Shown piece by piece: positions 16,847-26,023 of a stretch of 64,000 nt of DNA. A model generated the notes under the pieces. That model made no database searches and was not told the DNA's origin. It worked only from the letters and a program-made list of their open reading frames with translations. Origin of the DNA: Myxococcus hansupus (GTDB lineage: Bacteria; Myxococcota; Myxococcia; Myxococcales; Myxococcaceae); assembly GCF_000280925.3 (NCBI RefSeq), contig NZ_CP012109.1, positions 558,001-622,000 on the forward strand, written 5' to 3'. The first letter of the stretch is position 1; every line of letters starts with the position of its first letter. A program made the translations under genes and the position numbers.

Positions 16847-18486
16847 TCAGGACGCCGCGGCCAGGTTCTCCTTCTGCGGCGACCCGCCGTGCTCATCGCC
16901 GGAGGCACCCCGGCTGGCGAAGGTCGGCACCTGCGCCACGTTCGACTCCACCTCGTCGAAGGTGCCCAGCTTCACGGCGGACGCCGCGAGGCCCATGAGT
17001 CCCGACTTGAAGTTGGATTGCGCCGCAATCACCTCATCCAGCAGGAGCAGCCGGTCCTGGGGGAAGAGGAGCGCCTCCACGTGCCGGGGCCAGGCGACTC
17101 CACCCACGGCCGACTTGGGCTCACCGTTGCTGGCGAAGCTGACCACGTAGTCCAGCACCTTGCCGGCGAAGGCGCGGTCCGCGTCGTTGAAGGCCTCGTC
17201 CGTGGGGGGCACCGCTCGCAGGTTCCCAGGAAGTACGGGACGTCGCTGCCGTGGGGGACGCCCTGGGGCTGCTGGCTCGCGAGCGCGTCGGGGACGTAGG
17301 CGAATTCGTATCGCCACATCATGTTGCTGCCCCCGTCCTTCTTGCTGTGCAGGTCCCCGAAGTACTTGGGCGTGATGACGAACACGAAGTCCAGCACCAC
17401 CCGCCGGGCCAGCTCATCGTCGCCCTCGACGCCGGAGTACACCAGCTTGACCGCATCGTAGAGCTTCTTGCTCTTCAACAGGTTGATGATGACCTCGGTG
17501 GTCATCCCGAACGCCGCCGCGACGCTGGCGTCGTTGCTCGTGCTGCCCATGATGAGCGGCAGTTGCTTCTGCTCATGGGCCTCGAACGTGGCCCGAAGGC
17601 TCTTGGGGAGCACCGCGTCTCCAACGATGGGGCTGGGGGCGTTGAAGGTTCCGGGCGAATGACGCCAGAACTCGTCCCCGGGCACGTTGCGCAGCTCCTC
17701 CAGGGTGAATCCCTCCTTCAGCAGCCCCGCCGTCACCAGGTCCTGCGTGAACTGCACGCCGTTGGCCTGGGCCAGGGACAGGGGCTTCTCCCCGAGCACG
17801 TACGCGCTCTGGGCGATGCCCCGGTGGAACAGGGTCCGGCCCGCGTGGAGCGGGGAGCTGAAGTGCGCGAGCACGCTCTTGGCGCCCGCGGACTCACCGA
17901 TGAGGGTGACGTTGCCCGGGTTGCCGCCGAACTTCGCGATGTTGTCCTGCACCCACTCCAGGACCATGATCTGGTCCATGAGTCCGAAGTTGGCATGCGC
18001 CTGGGGCGCGCCGTCCGCCTGGTTGAGGAGCGGATGGGCGAAGAACCCCAGGTGGCCCACGCGGTAGTTGAACGTGACGAGCACCACGTCCCGCTGGGCC
18101 ATGGGGATGCCGTTGTAGGGCGGCACACTGCCGGTCCCCACGACGAAGGCGCCGCCGAAGAGCCACACCACCACCGGCTTGTTCGCCGTCTCGTCCAGGG
18201 AGGGGGTCCAGACGTTGAGGGAAAGGCAGTCCTCGGACATGACGCCGGGGTCCCCGCCACCGCCCTCGATGCAGCCCTGCCGCGACTGGAGGGGCGACGC
18301 GCCGAACGAGAAGGCCTCGAAGGTCGCGTCTCCCAGCGACGTCTTGCGCACGGGCGGGCTCCAGCGCAGGTTGCCCACGGGAGGCTCTCCGTAGGGGATT
18401 CCCCTGAAGATGGAGATGCCCTCCTCGATCGTCCCCTTCACCGTTCCTTCTTGGATCTTCACTTCCCGCGTCACGTCGCTCGACAT
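16847..18486 (-). pseudogene. Type-B carboxylesterase interrupted by a -1 frameshift
   Basis: The frame from ATG 18486 encodes a type-B carboxylesterase: FRGIPYGEPP, EDCLSLNVWTP, the oxyanion element FGGAF, the nucleophile elbow GESAGA (Ser near residue 202) and the catalytic His region GVPHGSDVPYFLG. At plus-strand 17225-17227 a run of three C (three G on the coding strand) stands where four are needed. The expected NLRAVPPTDE, DYVVSFA and VAWPRH segments continue in another frame down to a stop at 16847. Restored, the protein would be about 546 residues, normal for the family. There is no signal peptide. Either a real recent null mutation or a homopolymer sequencing error fits. Confidence 0.85.
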
Positions 18487-18643
18487 GCGTTGTCTGCCTT
18501 TTTGGGGAGGGATTGGACTTCACGCGGGGTGATAGATGAAGCCCGCCTGACAGACAATGAGTCATCGGTGTCCTGGTGAGGTCTTGCGCCACCCTGTGAA
18601 CACATCATGGAAAGGTAGGGTGTCTTCCCATGCGGGGTAAGCG

Positions 18644-19975
18644 CTAAAGGACATAGCCCTTGGCGCCCACGAGGATGGACCGGCTCTGCAATGCATTGAA
18701 TTCAGAGCGAGGGCTTCCGTGGTGCAGGACCCCCACCGCGAAGAAGGCCAGCCGTTCCCACACGTGCCACTCCCCGTAGGCGGAGGCCTGCCCGCTGCCG
18801 TCCACCAGGTTGAGCGAATAGCGCAGTTGCCAGATGGGGCCGGCGTCCGCCGGGTTGTTCTGCACCTGCAAGAACAGGTAGTGCCTCCCGAGCAGCGCGA
18901 GCCCGTTGTTGAGCGCGGTGCCCAGCGTCTGTCCCGCCAGCGGCGCATCCAGGGAGGGCGCCGAGAGAAGCGCGGAGGCCCTTGCCGCGATGTCGAAGTA
19001 CCGCGCCTCATCCGCCCACCGGTAACCCTCGTTGTTGGCGAGGTACTCCAGGGACACCGTGTGGCCTGAGTTCAGCGTGTAGCCGCCTCCAACGAGGGCG
19101 GAATAGAAAAGCCTGCCGTCGGCGGCATGGCGGGGAACGAACGCGCCCCCCACGGGGGTGGGCCGCGGCTCCGGGTACAGCGCTGGCGTTCCCTGCCGCA
19201 GCCCGGCCTCCGCGTACACGAGCAGCGCCTCGTTGACGGTGGCCTGGGCGAAGGCGCCGAAGCGGGGACGCTCATGGGCCCACCGTTTCGACGCGTTCAC
19301 GCTCGCGACATAGACGTCCGCCGTGTAATCCACCTTGAGCAGCGTCAACGCCCTGAAGCCGTCGTCCCGGTCCCACTGCCAGCCTCCGCGGCCGTCGCCC
19401 CATTGGTGCATCAGGGAAACGGACAGCGCCTGCGAGGGCGCCCAGGTGGCCTGCGCCATGTCCACGCCGCGAAGCTCTCGCAGCGGGATGATTCGGCCGT
19501 TCTCGAAGTAGATGGGATTGCTGGGCGAACGGAAGTTGGATGGCCCCCAGGTCAGGATGTCCCTGCCCGCGGACAGGGTGAGGGATTGCGCTGGATAGAG
19601 CGTCACCGTCCCCTGATTCAGCCAGGCCTCCAGGTGTGTCTCCGGCTTCCCATTCCCAAAGCGGAACCATTCAAAGCGGGCGCGAGGCTTCACGCTCAGT
19701 TCGAACGCGTTCAGGCTGAGCTTCAAATCCAGCCGTGCCTCCAGCTCCGTCTGTCCTTGGGAGAGGCGGGCGACGCGGTTGTTGGGATTGAGCAGGCTGT
19801 TCGTCTGAAGCCCTCGCTCGGTGTCGAGGGCGAACACCTGGAGGTTGGCCGAGCCCTGGTCCAAGAGTCCCTGGAGGTCCTGGGCCTTCGCGGTGTCTCC
19901 AAACCCGCCCGCCAGCAGGCCCAGGAGCAACGACAGGCCTGCCGGCGGTGTGACGGTGAATCGTCTGGCGCGCAT
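18644..19975 (-). CDS. Outer-membrane beta-barrel protein ending the lipid/polyketide export operon
   Basis: A 443-residue protein with a signal peptide (cleavage near AKAQD, about residue 31) followed by many amphipathic strands with Tyr, Trp and Gly, as in outer-membrane porins. A segment SAGRDILTWGPSNF recalls the GR..WG motif of DUF1302 and related barrels; I place it only loosely with them. It begins five bases after the LolA-like gene and is the last gene of the 14-gene operon. Next to an inner-membrane ABC transporter and a periplasmic LolA-like carrier, it would complete a route for a hydrophobic product to or through the outer membrane. That role is inferred. Confidence 0.7.
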   Translation of the reverse strand: MRARRFTVTPPAGLSLLLGLLAGGFGDTAKAQDLQGLLDQGSANLQVFALDTERGLQTNSLLNPNNRVARLSQGQTELEARLDLKLSLNAFELSVKPRARFEWFRFGNGKPETHLEAWLNQGTVTLYPAQSLTLSAGRDILTWGPSNFRSPSNPIYFENGRIIPLRELRGVDMAQATWAPSQALSVSLMHQWGDGRGGWQWDRDDGFRALTLLKVDYTADVYVASVNASKRWAHERPRFGAFAQATVNEALLVYAEAGLRQGTPALYPEPRPTPVGGAFVPRHAADGRLFYSALVGGGYTLNSGHTVSLEYLANNEGYRWADEARYFDIAARASALLSAPSLDAPLAGQTLGTALNNGLALLGRHYLFLQVQNNPADAGPIWQLRYSLNLVDGSGQASAYGEWHVWERLAFFAVGVLHHGSPRSEFNALQSRSILVGAKGYVL

Positions 19976-19980
19976 ACCAC

Positions 19981-20724
19981 TCAGTTCCCGAGCCGGTTGA
20001 CGTCGAACGTCCCCCGCGGCAGCTCCGCCACCTGCACGTCGGAGTACTCCAGGGTGGTCTTCGCGGAGGTGAGCGCGTCCTGGATGGTCATCCTGCTCAC
20101 GAAGGGAAACGTCTTGCCGTCGTGGCTGAGCTGGTTGGCGTACTCGAAGGTGGCGGACTTCAGCCGCTTCCCGGACAGGGAGATGAAGTCCGCCTTCACG
20201 CCGACGTGCCGCGCCTTGGACACCCAGTAGGTGATGCGGTCGTAGGTGCAGAACGTGTTCACCGCCGTCAGCTCCAGGACGTAGGTGGCCTCGCCTTCAA
20301 TCTCCTCCTCGCGCAGCAGCTTGGCCTTGTAGTCGGTGGCGTAGTTCGTGGATGCGATGTCCCCTTGTGACGCCTGCCCGGAGAGCTTCTGCCTGGGGGA
20401 GATGGGGATCGGCTTGCGGAGTCCGGGACGGCTCATCCACATGTTCCGGTCCACTTGCAGCAGCTTGGAGCCCTTGAAGCGCACGGGCTCGCGCGTCTCC
20501 GCGAGGCTGGCGGTGGCGTGGGCCTTCAGCAGGAGCACCCGCTCGGGCTCCGCCTCCGCGCCGTTGACGGGGGTGATGCGGACCGTCCACCGGATGCCTG
20601 GAAGTCCTCCGCCGCGTGCGCGGTCGGATGTCTTGAGAATCTCGGCCGCGTCCGGCTCCGTGGCGTGCGCGGAGCCGGAGAACAGGAGCAGCCAGCCCGT
20701 GACGAGTGCAAGAGCGTGTTTCAT
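19981..20724 (-). CDS. LolA-like periplasmic carrier (outer-membrane lipoprotein-sorting family)
   Basis: A 247-residue protein with a signal peptide (residues 1-21, GSAHA cleavage) and the pattern of LolA_like sorting proteins: an early AAEILKTSDRARGG helix, a middle QVDRNMWMSRPGLRKPIPISP beta region (partly quoted), an SNYATDYKA-type segment (STNYATDYKA here) and YWVSKARHVG. The fold is a half barrel with a hydrophobic pocket that ferries acylated cargo across the periplasm. It lies 19 bases after the permease and five before the barrel protein, so cargo handed over by the ABC transporter is likely. It is probably specialised for the operon's own product rather than general lipoproteins. 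Confidence 0.82.
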   Translation of the reverse strand: MKHALALVTGWLLLFSGSAHATEPDAAEILKTSDRARGGGLPGIRWTVRITPVNGAEAEPERVLLLKAHATASLAETREPVRFKGSKLLQVDRNMWMSRPGLRKPIPISPRQKLSGQASQGDIASTNYATDYKAKLLREEEIEGEATYVLELTAVNTFCTYDRITYWVSKARHVGVKADFISLSGKRLKSATFEYANQLSHDGKTFPFVSRMTIQDALTSAKTTLEYSDVQVAELPRGTFDVNRLGN

Positions 20725-20743
20725 GAGGGTGTCTCCCACGGCT

Positions 20744-21970
20744 TCAGGCGTGACCCAGTGAATCGATGACGAGCTTGCGAGCAGCGGCCCGCGCCGGGAA
20801 CCAGGCCGCGCCAATGCCAAGCACCGAGAGCATGACGAAGGTCCGCGCCATCCGGGGGATGTCGAGGTCGACCATGAGGCTGACGACATTGGACGAGTTG
20901 GGCGGCGTGTACGTGATGCCCGCGCCGTTGACGGCGAAGCGGACCAGCAGCGTGAGGAGCAAGCCGCCCGCGCAGCCCAGCACCACGAGCATGAAGGCCT
21001 CCGTGGTGAAGAGCCGCAGGATGCCCGAGCGCCGCAGACCCATGGCGCGCAGCGTGCCAATCTCCCGCGTCCGTTCCACCACCGTCATGCTCATGGCGTT
21101 CACGATGCTCATGACGACCACGATGAAGACGTTGCTGAAGATGAAGGCGAAAATCATGTCGAACAGCCGCTTCACCTGGGCGTAGAAGCTCGACAGCTCC
21201 AGCCACGTCTTGAGCTCCACGTCGAAGCCCGCTTGCTGAAGCTGGGCCGTGAGCTGCGTCCGGGCTTGCTCAGTGAAGGACTTGTCATCCAGCAGCACGA
21301 TGAGCCGCTCGGCGCCGTCGAAGTCATACAAGGACTTCGCCAGGTCGAAGGGCAGGTACAGGAACTTGTCGTTCGTGCCCACGTTGCCCGTGTTGAAGTC
21401 GTCCACGATGTCCACGTCCAGCGCGTTGGCCTGACCCGTCACCGTGCTGACCAGCAGCGCGGCCGAATCGCCGGGCTTCAGGTTGAGAATCCTCCCGAGG
21501 TCCTGCGCCGTGGCCACGCCGATGGGGTTGTCCGCCTTCAAGTCTCCGGAGAGCTTCCGCTCGAAGCCTCCCTGGAGCTTCTTGACGTCCTCGGGGACCA
21601 TGCCTTCGCCCACGAAGACGGTGGACGCGGTGCCGTTGGAGACCATGCCGCTGAGGGACATGCGCGGCGTCACCAGCCGCGTGTGCGGGTATTGCCGGAG
21701 GATGGGGGTGACCCGTTCCAACTCCTCCTTCGTGAACATGTACTTGGCGGGGTGCAGCCGGCCCTCGGTGCGCAGGCCGCGCTTCATCACCGTCAGGTGT
21801 CCCAGCAGTTCACCATGGATGGCTTGCTTGGCCAGACCGCCGTACACGTATTGGATGTAGCCCGCGAAGAGGCTGATGGACGCGAAGCCGATGCCCACCG
21901 AGAGGAGGGTGACGAGGCTGCGCCGGCGATTCTTCAGGATGTTGCGGAAGCCGATGGAGAAGTAGTTCAT
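20744..21970 (-). CDS. LolE/MacB-like ABC transporter permease
   Basis: A 408-residue permease with the FtsX/MacB topology: one helix near residues 20-40, a large periplasmic domain (about 45-260) and three C-terminal helices. The element VVERTREIGTLRAMGLRR just before the last helices is the conserved cytoplasmic signature of this family. LolC/E and MacB-type permeases extract lipid or peptide cargo from the outer leaflet of the inner membrane rather than pumping from the cytosol. The start overlaps the stop of its ATPase (ATGA). Confidence 0.92.
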   Translation of the reverse strand: MNYFSIGFRNILKNRRRSLVTLLSVGIGFASISLFAGYIQYVYGGLAKQAIHGELLGHLTVMKRGLRTEGRLHPAKYMFTKEELERVTPILRQYPHTRLVTPRMSLSGMVSNGTASTVFVGEGMVPEDVKKLQGGFERKLSGDLKADNPIGVATAQDLGRILNLKPGDSAALLVSTVTGQANALDVDIVDDFNTGNVGTNDKFLYLPFDLAKSLYDFDGAERLIVLLDDKSFTEQARTQLTAQLQQAGFDVELKTWLELSSFYAQVKRLFDMIFAFIFSNVFIVVVMSIVNAMSMTVVERTREIGTLRAMGLRRSGILRLFTTEAFMLVVLGCAGGLLLTLLVRFAVNGAGITYTPPNSSNVVSLMVDLDIPRMARTFVMLSVLGIGAAWFPARAAARKLVIDSLGHA

Positions 21971-22704
21971 CGCACAGCCTCATCGCTCTGGAGCAGGCCG
22001 TCCTTGAGCAGGAGCTTCCGGTCGACCAGGTCCAGGAGCCGTGGGTCGTGGGTGGTGAAGATGAAGGTGACGTGCTTGGAGCGGTTGAGCTCACGCATGA
22101 GCTTGACCACCATGTAGCTGTTCTCCGAATCCAGGTTGGCGGTGGGCTCGTCCGCCACGACGATGGCGGGGGCGGTGACGAGCGCCCGGGCAATGGCCAC
22201 GCGCTGACGCTGTCCGCCGCTCATCTTGTCCGGCAGGGCGTTGGCCTGGTTCTCCAGGCCCACGTCCTTCAGGGCCTGGCTCGCACGCGCGCGCGCCTCG
22301 GCTGCGTTGACGCCCTGGATTTGCAGCGGCACCTGGACGTTCTCCAGGGCGCTGAGCACGGGGATGAGGTTGAAGCTCTGGAAGACGAAGCCCACCTTGC
22401 GGCTGCGCAGGTCGGACAGCGCGTTGTCGGACAGCTTCGAGATGGGCGTGCCCTCCAGCGTCACGTCTCCAGAGGTGGGTGCATCCACCAATCCCAGGAT
22501 GTTCATCAGGCTGGACTTGCCGCTGCCCGAAGGCCCCCAGACGGCGACGAACTCCCCCCGGTGGATGCGCAGGGAGACGCCCTTCAACGCCTCGACTTTC
22601 GCTTCACCCAGGACGTAGTCACGCCGGATGTCGTTCAGGGCCAGGAGCACGTCCGTTTCCGGTGGGCTGCCCGCCGCCACTTCCAACTGGCTCATTGAAG
22701 TCAT
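21967..22704 (-). CDS. LolD/MacB-like ABC transporter ATPase
   Basis: A 245-residue ATPase with Walker A GPSGSGKSS, Q-loop FVFQSFNL, signature MSGGQRQRVAIARA, Walker B IVVADEPT and switch THD. The closest family features (ALKGVSLRIHRGEF, NLIPVLSALENVQVPL) are those of LolD and MacB. The ATG at 22704 overlaps the stop of the degenerate ketosynthase (ATGA) and is preferred over the upstream long frame, which lies inside that gene; an in-frame ATG three codons later is possible. It powers the following permease. Confidence 0.95.
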   Translation of the reverse strand: MTSMSQLEVAAGSPPETDVLLALNDIRRDYVLGEAKVEALKGVSLRIHRGEFVAVWGPSGSGKSSLMNILGLVDAPTSGDVTLEGTPISKLSDNALSDLRSRKVGFVFQSFNLIPVLSALENVQVPLQIQGVNAAEARARASQALKDVGLENQANALPDKMSGGQRQRVAIARALVTAPAIVVADEPTANLDSENSYMVVKLMRELNRSKHVTFIFTTHDPRLLDLVDRKLLLKDGLLQSDEAVR

Positions 22705-23957
22705 TCCTGTGGTTCGAGCGCTCGGACCAACGCCGCTCCGGCGTTGCCTCCGAACGAGTAGGAGTGCGCCAGGGCCGCCCGAACAGGCGGGTGTCCCTGG
22801 GAGGTTCGCACCAGATTGAGTTCGAACTCCGGTTGCTCGGTGCCGGCCTGGACGGGCAGACCGCCACCCCGGACCGCGCCAACACACGCGAGCAGGTTGA
22901 ACATGTCGCTGGCGGACTCCGCCTCGCCCATGAGCCCCTTCACGCTGCTGAGGGGCACGGTGCTCGCCGCGTCGCCCATGACCATCCGCAGGGCGGCCAC
23001 TTCCGCCTTGTCCAGCGACGGCGTGGAGTTGCTCGCGGCGGCGATGTAGTCCACCGCCGACGGAGACACGTTCGCCGCCTGGAGCGCCTGCCGCATCGCG
23101 GAGGCGAGCCCCCGTCCCTCCGGGTGATGGACGCCGAAGGCGTGCCCGTCGTGCGCGACGCCCAGCCCCGCCACTTCCGCCAGCACGGCGGCGCCGCGTG
23201 CCTTCGCGGAGGCGAGCGTCTCCAGCACCACCACCGCCGCGCCCTCGCCCATGATGAAACCATCCCGCCGGGTGTCGAAGGGACGGCTCACGTTGGCGCC
23301 GCTCAGCACGCCAATGTCATCCATGTCGAAGTGCGTGGCCGTGGTGAACAGGTCGAACGTCCCCGCGATGATGGCGTCCGCCCGCCCAGCGCGCAGCGCC
23401 TGCGCCGCCAGGGTGAGCACCTGGAACCCACAGGCGTTTCCCGCGCTGATGGCGTAGTTGGTGCCACGCCAGCCCCAGCGGATGCTGAGCGCGCTCGCAA
23501 CGGCGTTGGTCACCGTCTCCTGGAAGAGCAGGGGCTGCACGAAGCGCGGCTCGCTGGTGATGATGCGGTGCCAGATGTCCTGGCTGACTTCGGCCATGGC
23601 CCGGTACGTGCCCAGGAACACGCCCACCCGCTCCGGCTCCCATGTCGATGGGCTGTAGCCCGCCATCGTGAGCGCCTCCTCCGTGGCGAGCATGGAGAAC
23701 TGCGTCCCCCGGGGCGCGCGCCGCAGGTTGTTGGAGCCTGTCAGCGCGGTCAGGCTCCCCTGGGGCACGCGAGCGCCGTGCGTGCAGCCGCACCCCGAGG
23801 TGTCGAAGTCCTCGATGGGGCGGATGGCGCTGCGTCCTTCGGTGAGGCCTCCCAGCAAGGCGGGGACGCCGGCCCCATAGGGGGACACGGCGCCCATGCC
23901 GGTGATGACGATGCGAGCTGCGTCTGCCATTCGGGTGTCCATGTCGTCGTGCCGCAT
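22701..23957 (-). CDS. Catalytically degenerate ketosynthase (chain-length-factor-like) A
   Basis: A 418-residue ketosynthase fold (ITGMGAVSPYGAG start, GEGAAVVVLE, SYSFGGNAGAALV end) without the catalytic triad. Aligned to the neighbouring intact enzyme, Cys is replaced by Asn (SAGNACGFQ, with a Cys two residues later), the first His region reads ASNSTPSLD instead of HGTGTPAND, and the second His is Glu (KGLMGEAES). This is the state of KS-beta or chain-length factors, which pair with an active ketosynthase. The start at 23957 shares a base with the stop of the intact ketosynthase (TGATG), which favours a heterodimer. Confidence 0.85.
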   Translation of the reverse strand: MRHDDMDTRMADAARIVITGMGAVSPYGAGVPALLGGLTEGRSAIRPIEDFDTSGCGCTHGARVPQGSLTALTGSNNLRRAPRGTQFSMLATEEALTMAGYSPSTWEPERVGVFLGTYRAMAEVSQDIWHRIITSEPRFVQPLLFQETVTNAVASALSIRWGWRGTNYAISAGNACGFQVLTLAAQALRAGRADAIIAGTFDLFTTATHFDMDDIGVLSGANVSRPFDTRRDGFIMGEGAAVVVLETLASAKARGAAVLAEVAGLGVAHDGHAFGVHHPEGRGLASAMRQALQAANVSPSAVDYIAAASNSTPSLDKAEVAALRMVMGDAASTVPLSSVKGLMGEAESASDMFNLLACVGAVRGGGLPVQAGTEQPEFELNLVRTSQGHPPVRAALAHSYSFGGNAGAALVRALEPQE

Positions 23958-25192
23958 CAGCCCTCCCACCGGCGGAAGACCATGGCGGCGTTGTTGCCCC
24001 CGAAGCCGAACGCGTTCGTGAGCACGGCCTCCAGCGCCGCGGGGCGGCTGCGGTGGGGCACGTAGTCCAGGTCGCATTCGGGGTCGGGGGTGTCCAGGTG
24101 CAGCGTCGGGGGCAGGAAGCCGTCGTTGAGCGCCACCACCGCCGCCGCGGCCTCCGTGGCGCCGCTGGCGCCCAGGCTGTGTCCGACCATCGCCTTGATG
24201 GAGCTGACGGGGACCTGCGTCCTTTCGCCAAAGAGCTGCTTGATGGCGCGCGTCTCGATGACGTCGTTGGCGGGGGTGCCCGTGCCGTGCGCCTTGATGT
24301 AGCCAATCTGTTCAGGCTTCATCCCCGCGCTCGTCAGCGCGGCCTGCATGGCCCTGGCGGGGCCCCGGCCCGTCTCATCGGGACGGGTCATGTGATACGC
24401 GTCCGTGGAGCCGCCGTACCCCGCGAGCTCCGCCAGGACGCGCGCGCCCCGCCGCTTCGCGTGTGCTTCACTCTCCAGCACCCAGAGCGACGCGGACTCC
24501 CCCAGCAGCGTCCCATCCCGGTCCTTGCTGAAAGGGCGGAGCTTGTCGCTGGCCAGGGAGCGCAGGACGCCGAAGCCGGCCTGGGGCATCTCGCTGAGCG
24601 GGTCCACGCCGCCCGCGAGCATCACCTCACTCTGTCCGGAGCGAATCGCATCCATCGCCACGCCCAGGGCATGCAGGCCCGCGCTGCACGCGGTGGACAT
24701 GACCAGGCTGAGGCCCCCCAATCCATACTGGCAGGCCACCTGGTCGCTCATGGCGCAGATGAAGCTTTCGAGCACCCGGGCCCGCCAGGGCTCCTCGGGC
24801 TTCGCGCGGCCTCGCCGGTACGGGTAGTGGAGCGCGGCGTAGCCCGCCTTGTCGGCGGGCATCCCGCCCAGGTTGGTGCCGAGCACCACGCCGATTCGCG
24901 AGCGGTCCTCCACGCTCAAGTCGAGCCCGGACGCCGCCAGCGCCTGCGCCGCCGCCACCCGAATCATCCGGGAGCCACGGCTGAGGTAGGGCAGCTCCTC
25001 GGCGTTGAAGTGCGCCGAGAAGTCGATGTTCTTCAATTCTCCCGCGGACTGACAGCGATGCTTGCTGGCATCGAAATGGGTGACGGGCGCAATGCCATCA
25101 CGCCCCGAGCGCAACCCGTCCGAGAACTCCTTCAGGTTGTTGCCGATGGGCGTGAGGACGCCAATGCCGGTGACGACGACCCTGTGACTCAT
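23957..25192 (-). CDS. Beta-ketoacyl-ACP synthase (FabF-like, intact triad) A
   Basis: A 411-residue ketosynthase that condenses an acyl chain with malonyl-ACP. All catalytic residues are visible: Cys in STACSAGLH, first His in KAHGTGTPAND, second His in KAMVGHSLGASG. The C-terminal NAFGFGGNNA is typical of FabF. The ATG at 25192 has a GGAGAGA-type site upstream; a longer frame starts 39 bases earlier. It follows FabG after a 57-base gap, one of the largest in the operon, and is directly coupled to degenerate ketosynthase A. Confidence 0.95.
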   Translation of the reverse strand: MSHRVVVTGIGVLTPIGNNLKEFSDGLRSGRDGIAPVTHFDASKHRCQSAGELKNIDFSAHFNAEELPYLSRGSRMIRVAAAQALAASGLDLSVEDRSRIGVVLGTNLGGMPADKAGYAALHYPYRRGRAKPEEPWRARVLESFICAMSDQVACQYGLGGLSLVMSTACSAGLHALGVAMDAIRSGQSEVMLAGGVDPLSEMPQAGFGVLRSLASDKLRPFSKDRDGTLLGESASLWVLESEAHAKRRGARVLAELAGYGGSTDAYHMTRPDETGRGPARAMQAALTSAGMKPEQIGYIKAHGTGTPANDVIETRAIKQLFGERTQVPVSSIKAMVGHSLGASGATEAAAAVVALNDGFLPPTLHLDTPDPECDLDYVPHRSRPAALEAVLTNAFGFGGNNAAMVFRRWEG

Positions 25193-25249
25193 CCTGTATC
25201 TCTCCACCGTGTTGCTGGATTCCCGAGACACGCCGCCTGGGGCGGCGCG

Positions 25250-26023
25250 CTACATCACCAATCCGCCGTTCACGCGCAGCACGTCGCCCACCACGTAGGC
25301 GCTCTCTGGCGAGGCGAGGAACAGCGTGGCGTTGGCGACGTCCTCCACCGTCCCGAGCCGGCGGATGGGCGTGGCTTGGATGAAGCCCTCGCGCACGCCC
25401 GGGCGGCCCATCAGCCCGGCCACCATGTCCGTCTCCACGAAGCCGGGGGCGACGCAGTTCACCCGGATTCCGTGCGGCCCCAGCTCCGCCGCCAGCGTCT
25501 GCGTCAAACCAATCAACGCCCCCTTGGTGGCCGCGTAGGGCACCTGTCCCGCGCGTCCACGAAGTCCCGCGGAGGAGGACATGTTGATGATGATGCCGTG
25601 GCCCTGCTGCTTCATGGCCGGGATGACCGCCTGGCAGCACGCGAGCGTGCCATGGAGGTTGACGTCCATCGTCTCGCGCCACGCCGCGGGCTGAAGCATC
25701 ATCAGGTGTCCGTCCCGGCTGATGCCCGCGTTGTTCACGAGCACGTCGACACGGCCAAAGCCCTCGAGCGCCGCCTCCCGGAGCTGGTCCGGGACGTCCG
25801 GACTGGCGACGGAGCCAGGCACCAGCACGCATTTGCGGCCCAGTGCCTCCACCTCCGTGGCGGCCCGCCGCGCCGCCTCTTCATTGCTGCCGTAGTTGAG
25901 GACGATGTCCGCGCCCTCGGCCGCGAAGGCCAGGGCAATGGCCTTGCCGATGCCACGCGAGGCGCCCGTGACGATGACCGCCTGCCCCTCAAACCGCTGA
26001 CGTGTTGCCTTGCGCTCGCTCAT
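25250..26023 (-). CDS. 3-oxoacyl-ACP reductase (FabG-like SDR)
   Basis: A 257-residue short-chain dehydrogenase that should reduce beta-ketoacyl-ACP with NADPH. The cofactor motif TGASRGIG is at residues 19-26, NNAG at 97-100 and the catalytic set at Ser149/150, Tyr163 and Lys167 (YAATK). The end, VVGDVLRVNGGLVM, is typical. The ATG at 26023 overlaps the stop of the degenerate SDR gene (ATGA). It supplies the reducing step between the ketosynthases and the FabZ-type dehydratases of the operon. Confidence 0.95.
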   Translation of the reverse strand: MSERKATRQRFEGQAVIVTGASRGIGKAIALAFAAEGADIVLNYGSNEEAARRAATEVEALGRKCVLVPGSVASPDVPDQLREAALEGFGRVDVLVNNAGISRDGHLMMLQPAAWRETMDVNLHGTLACCQAVIPAMKQQGHGIIINMSSSAGLRGRAGQVPYAATKGALIGLTQTLAAELGPHGIRVNCVAPGFVETDMVAGLMGRPGVREGFIQATPIRRLGTVEDVANATLFLASPESAYVVGDVLRVNGGLVM

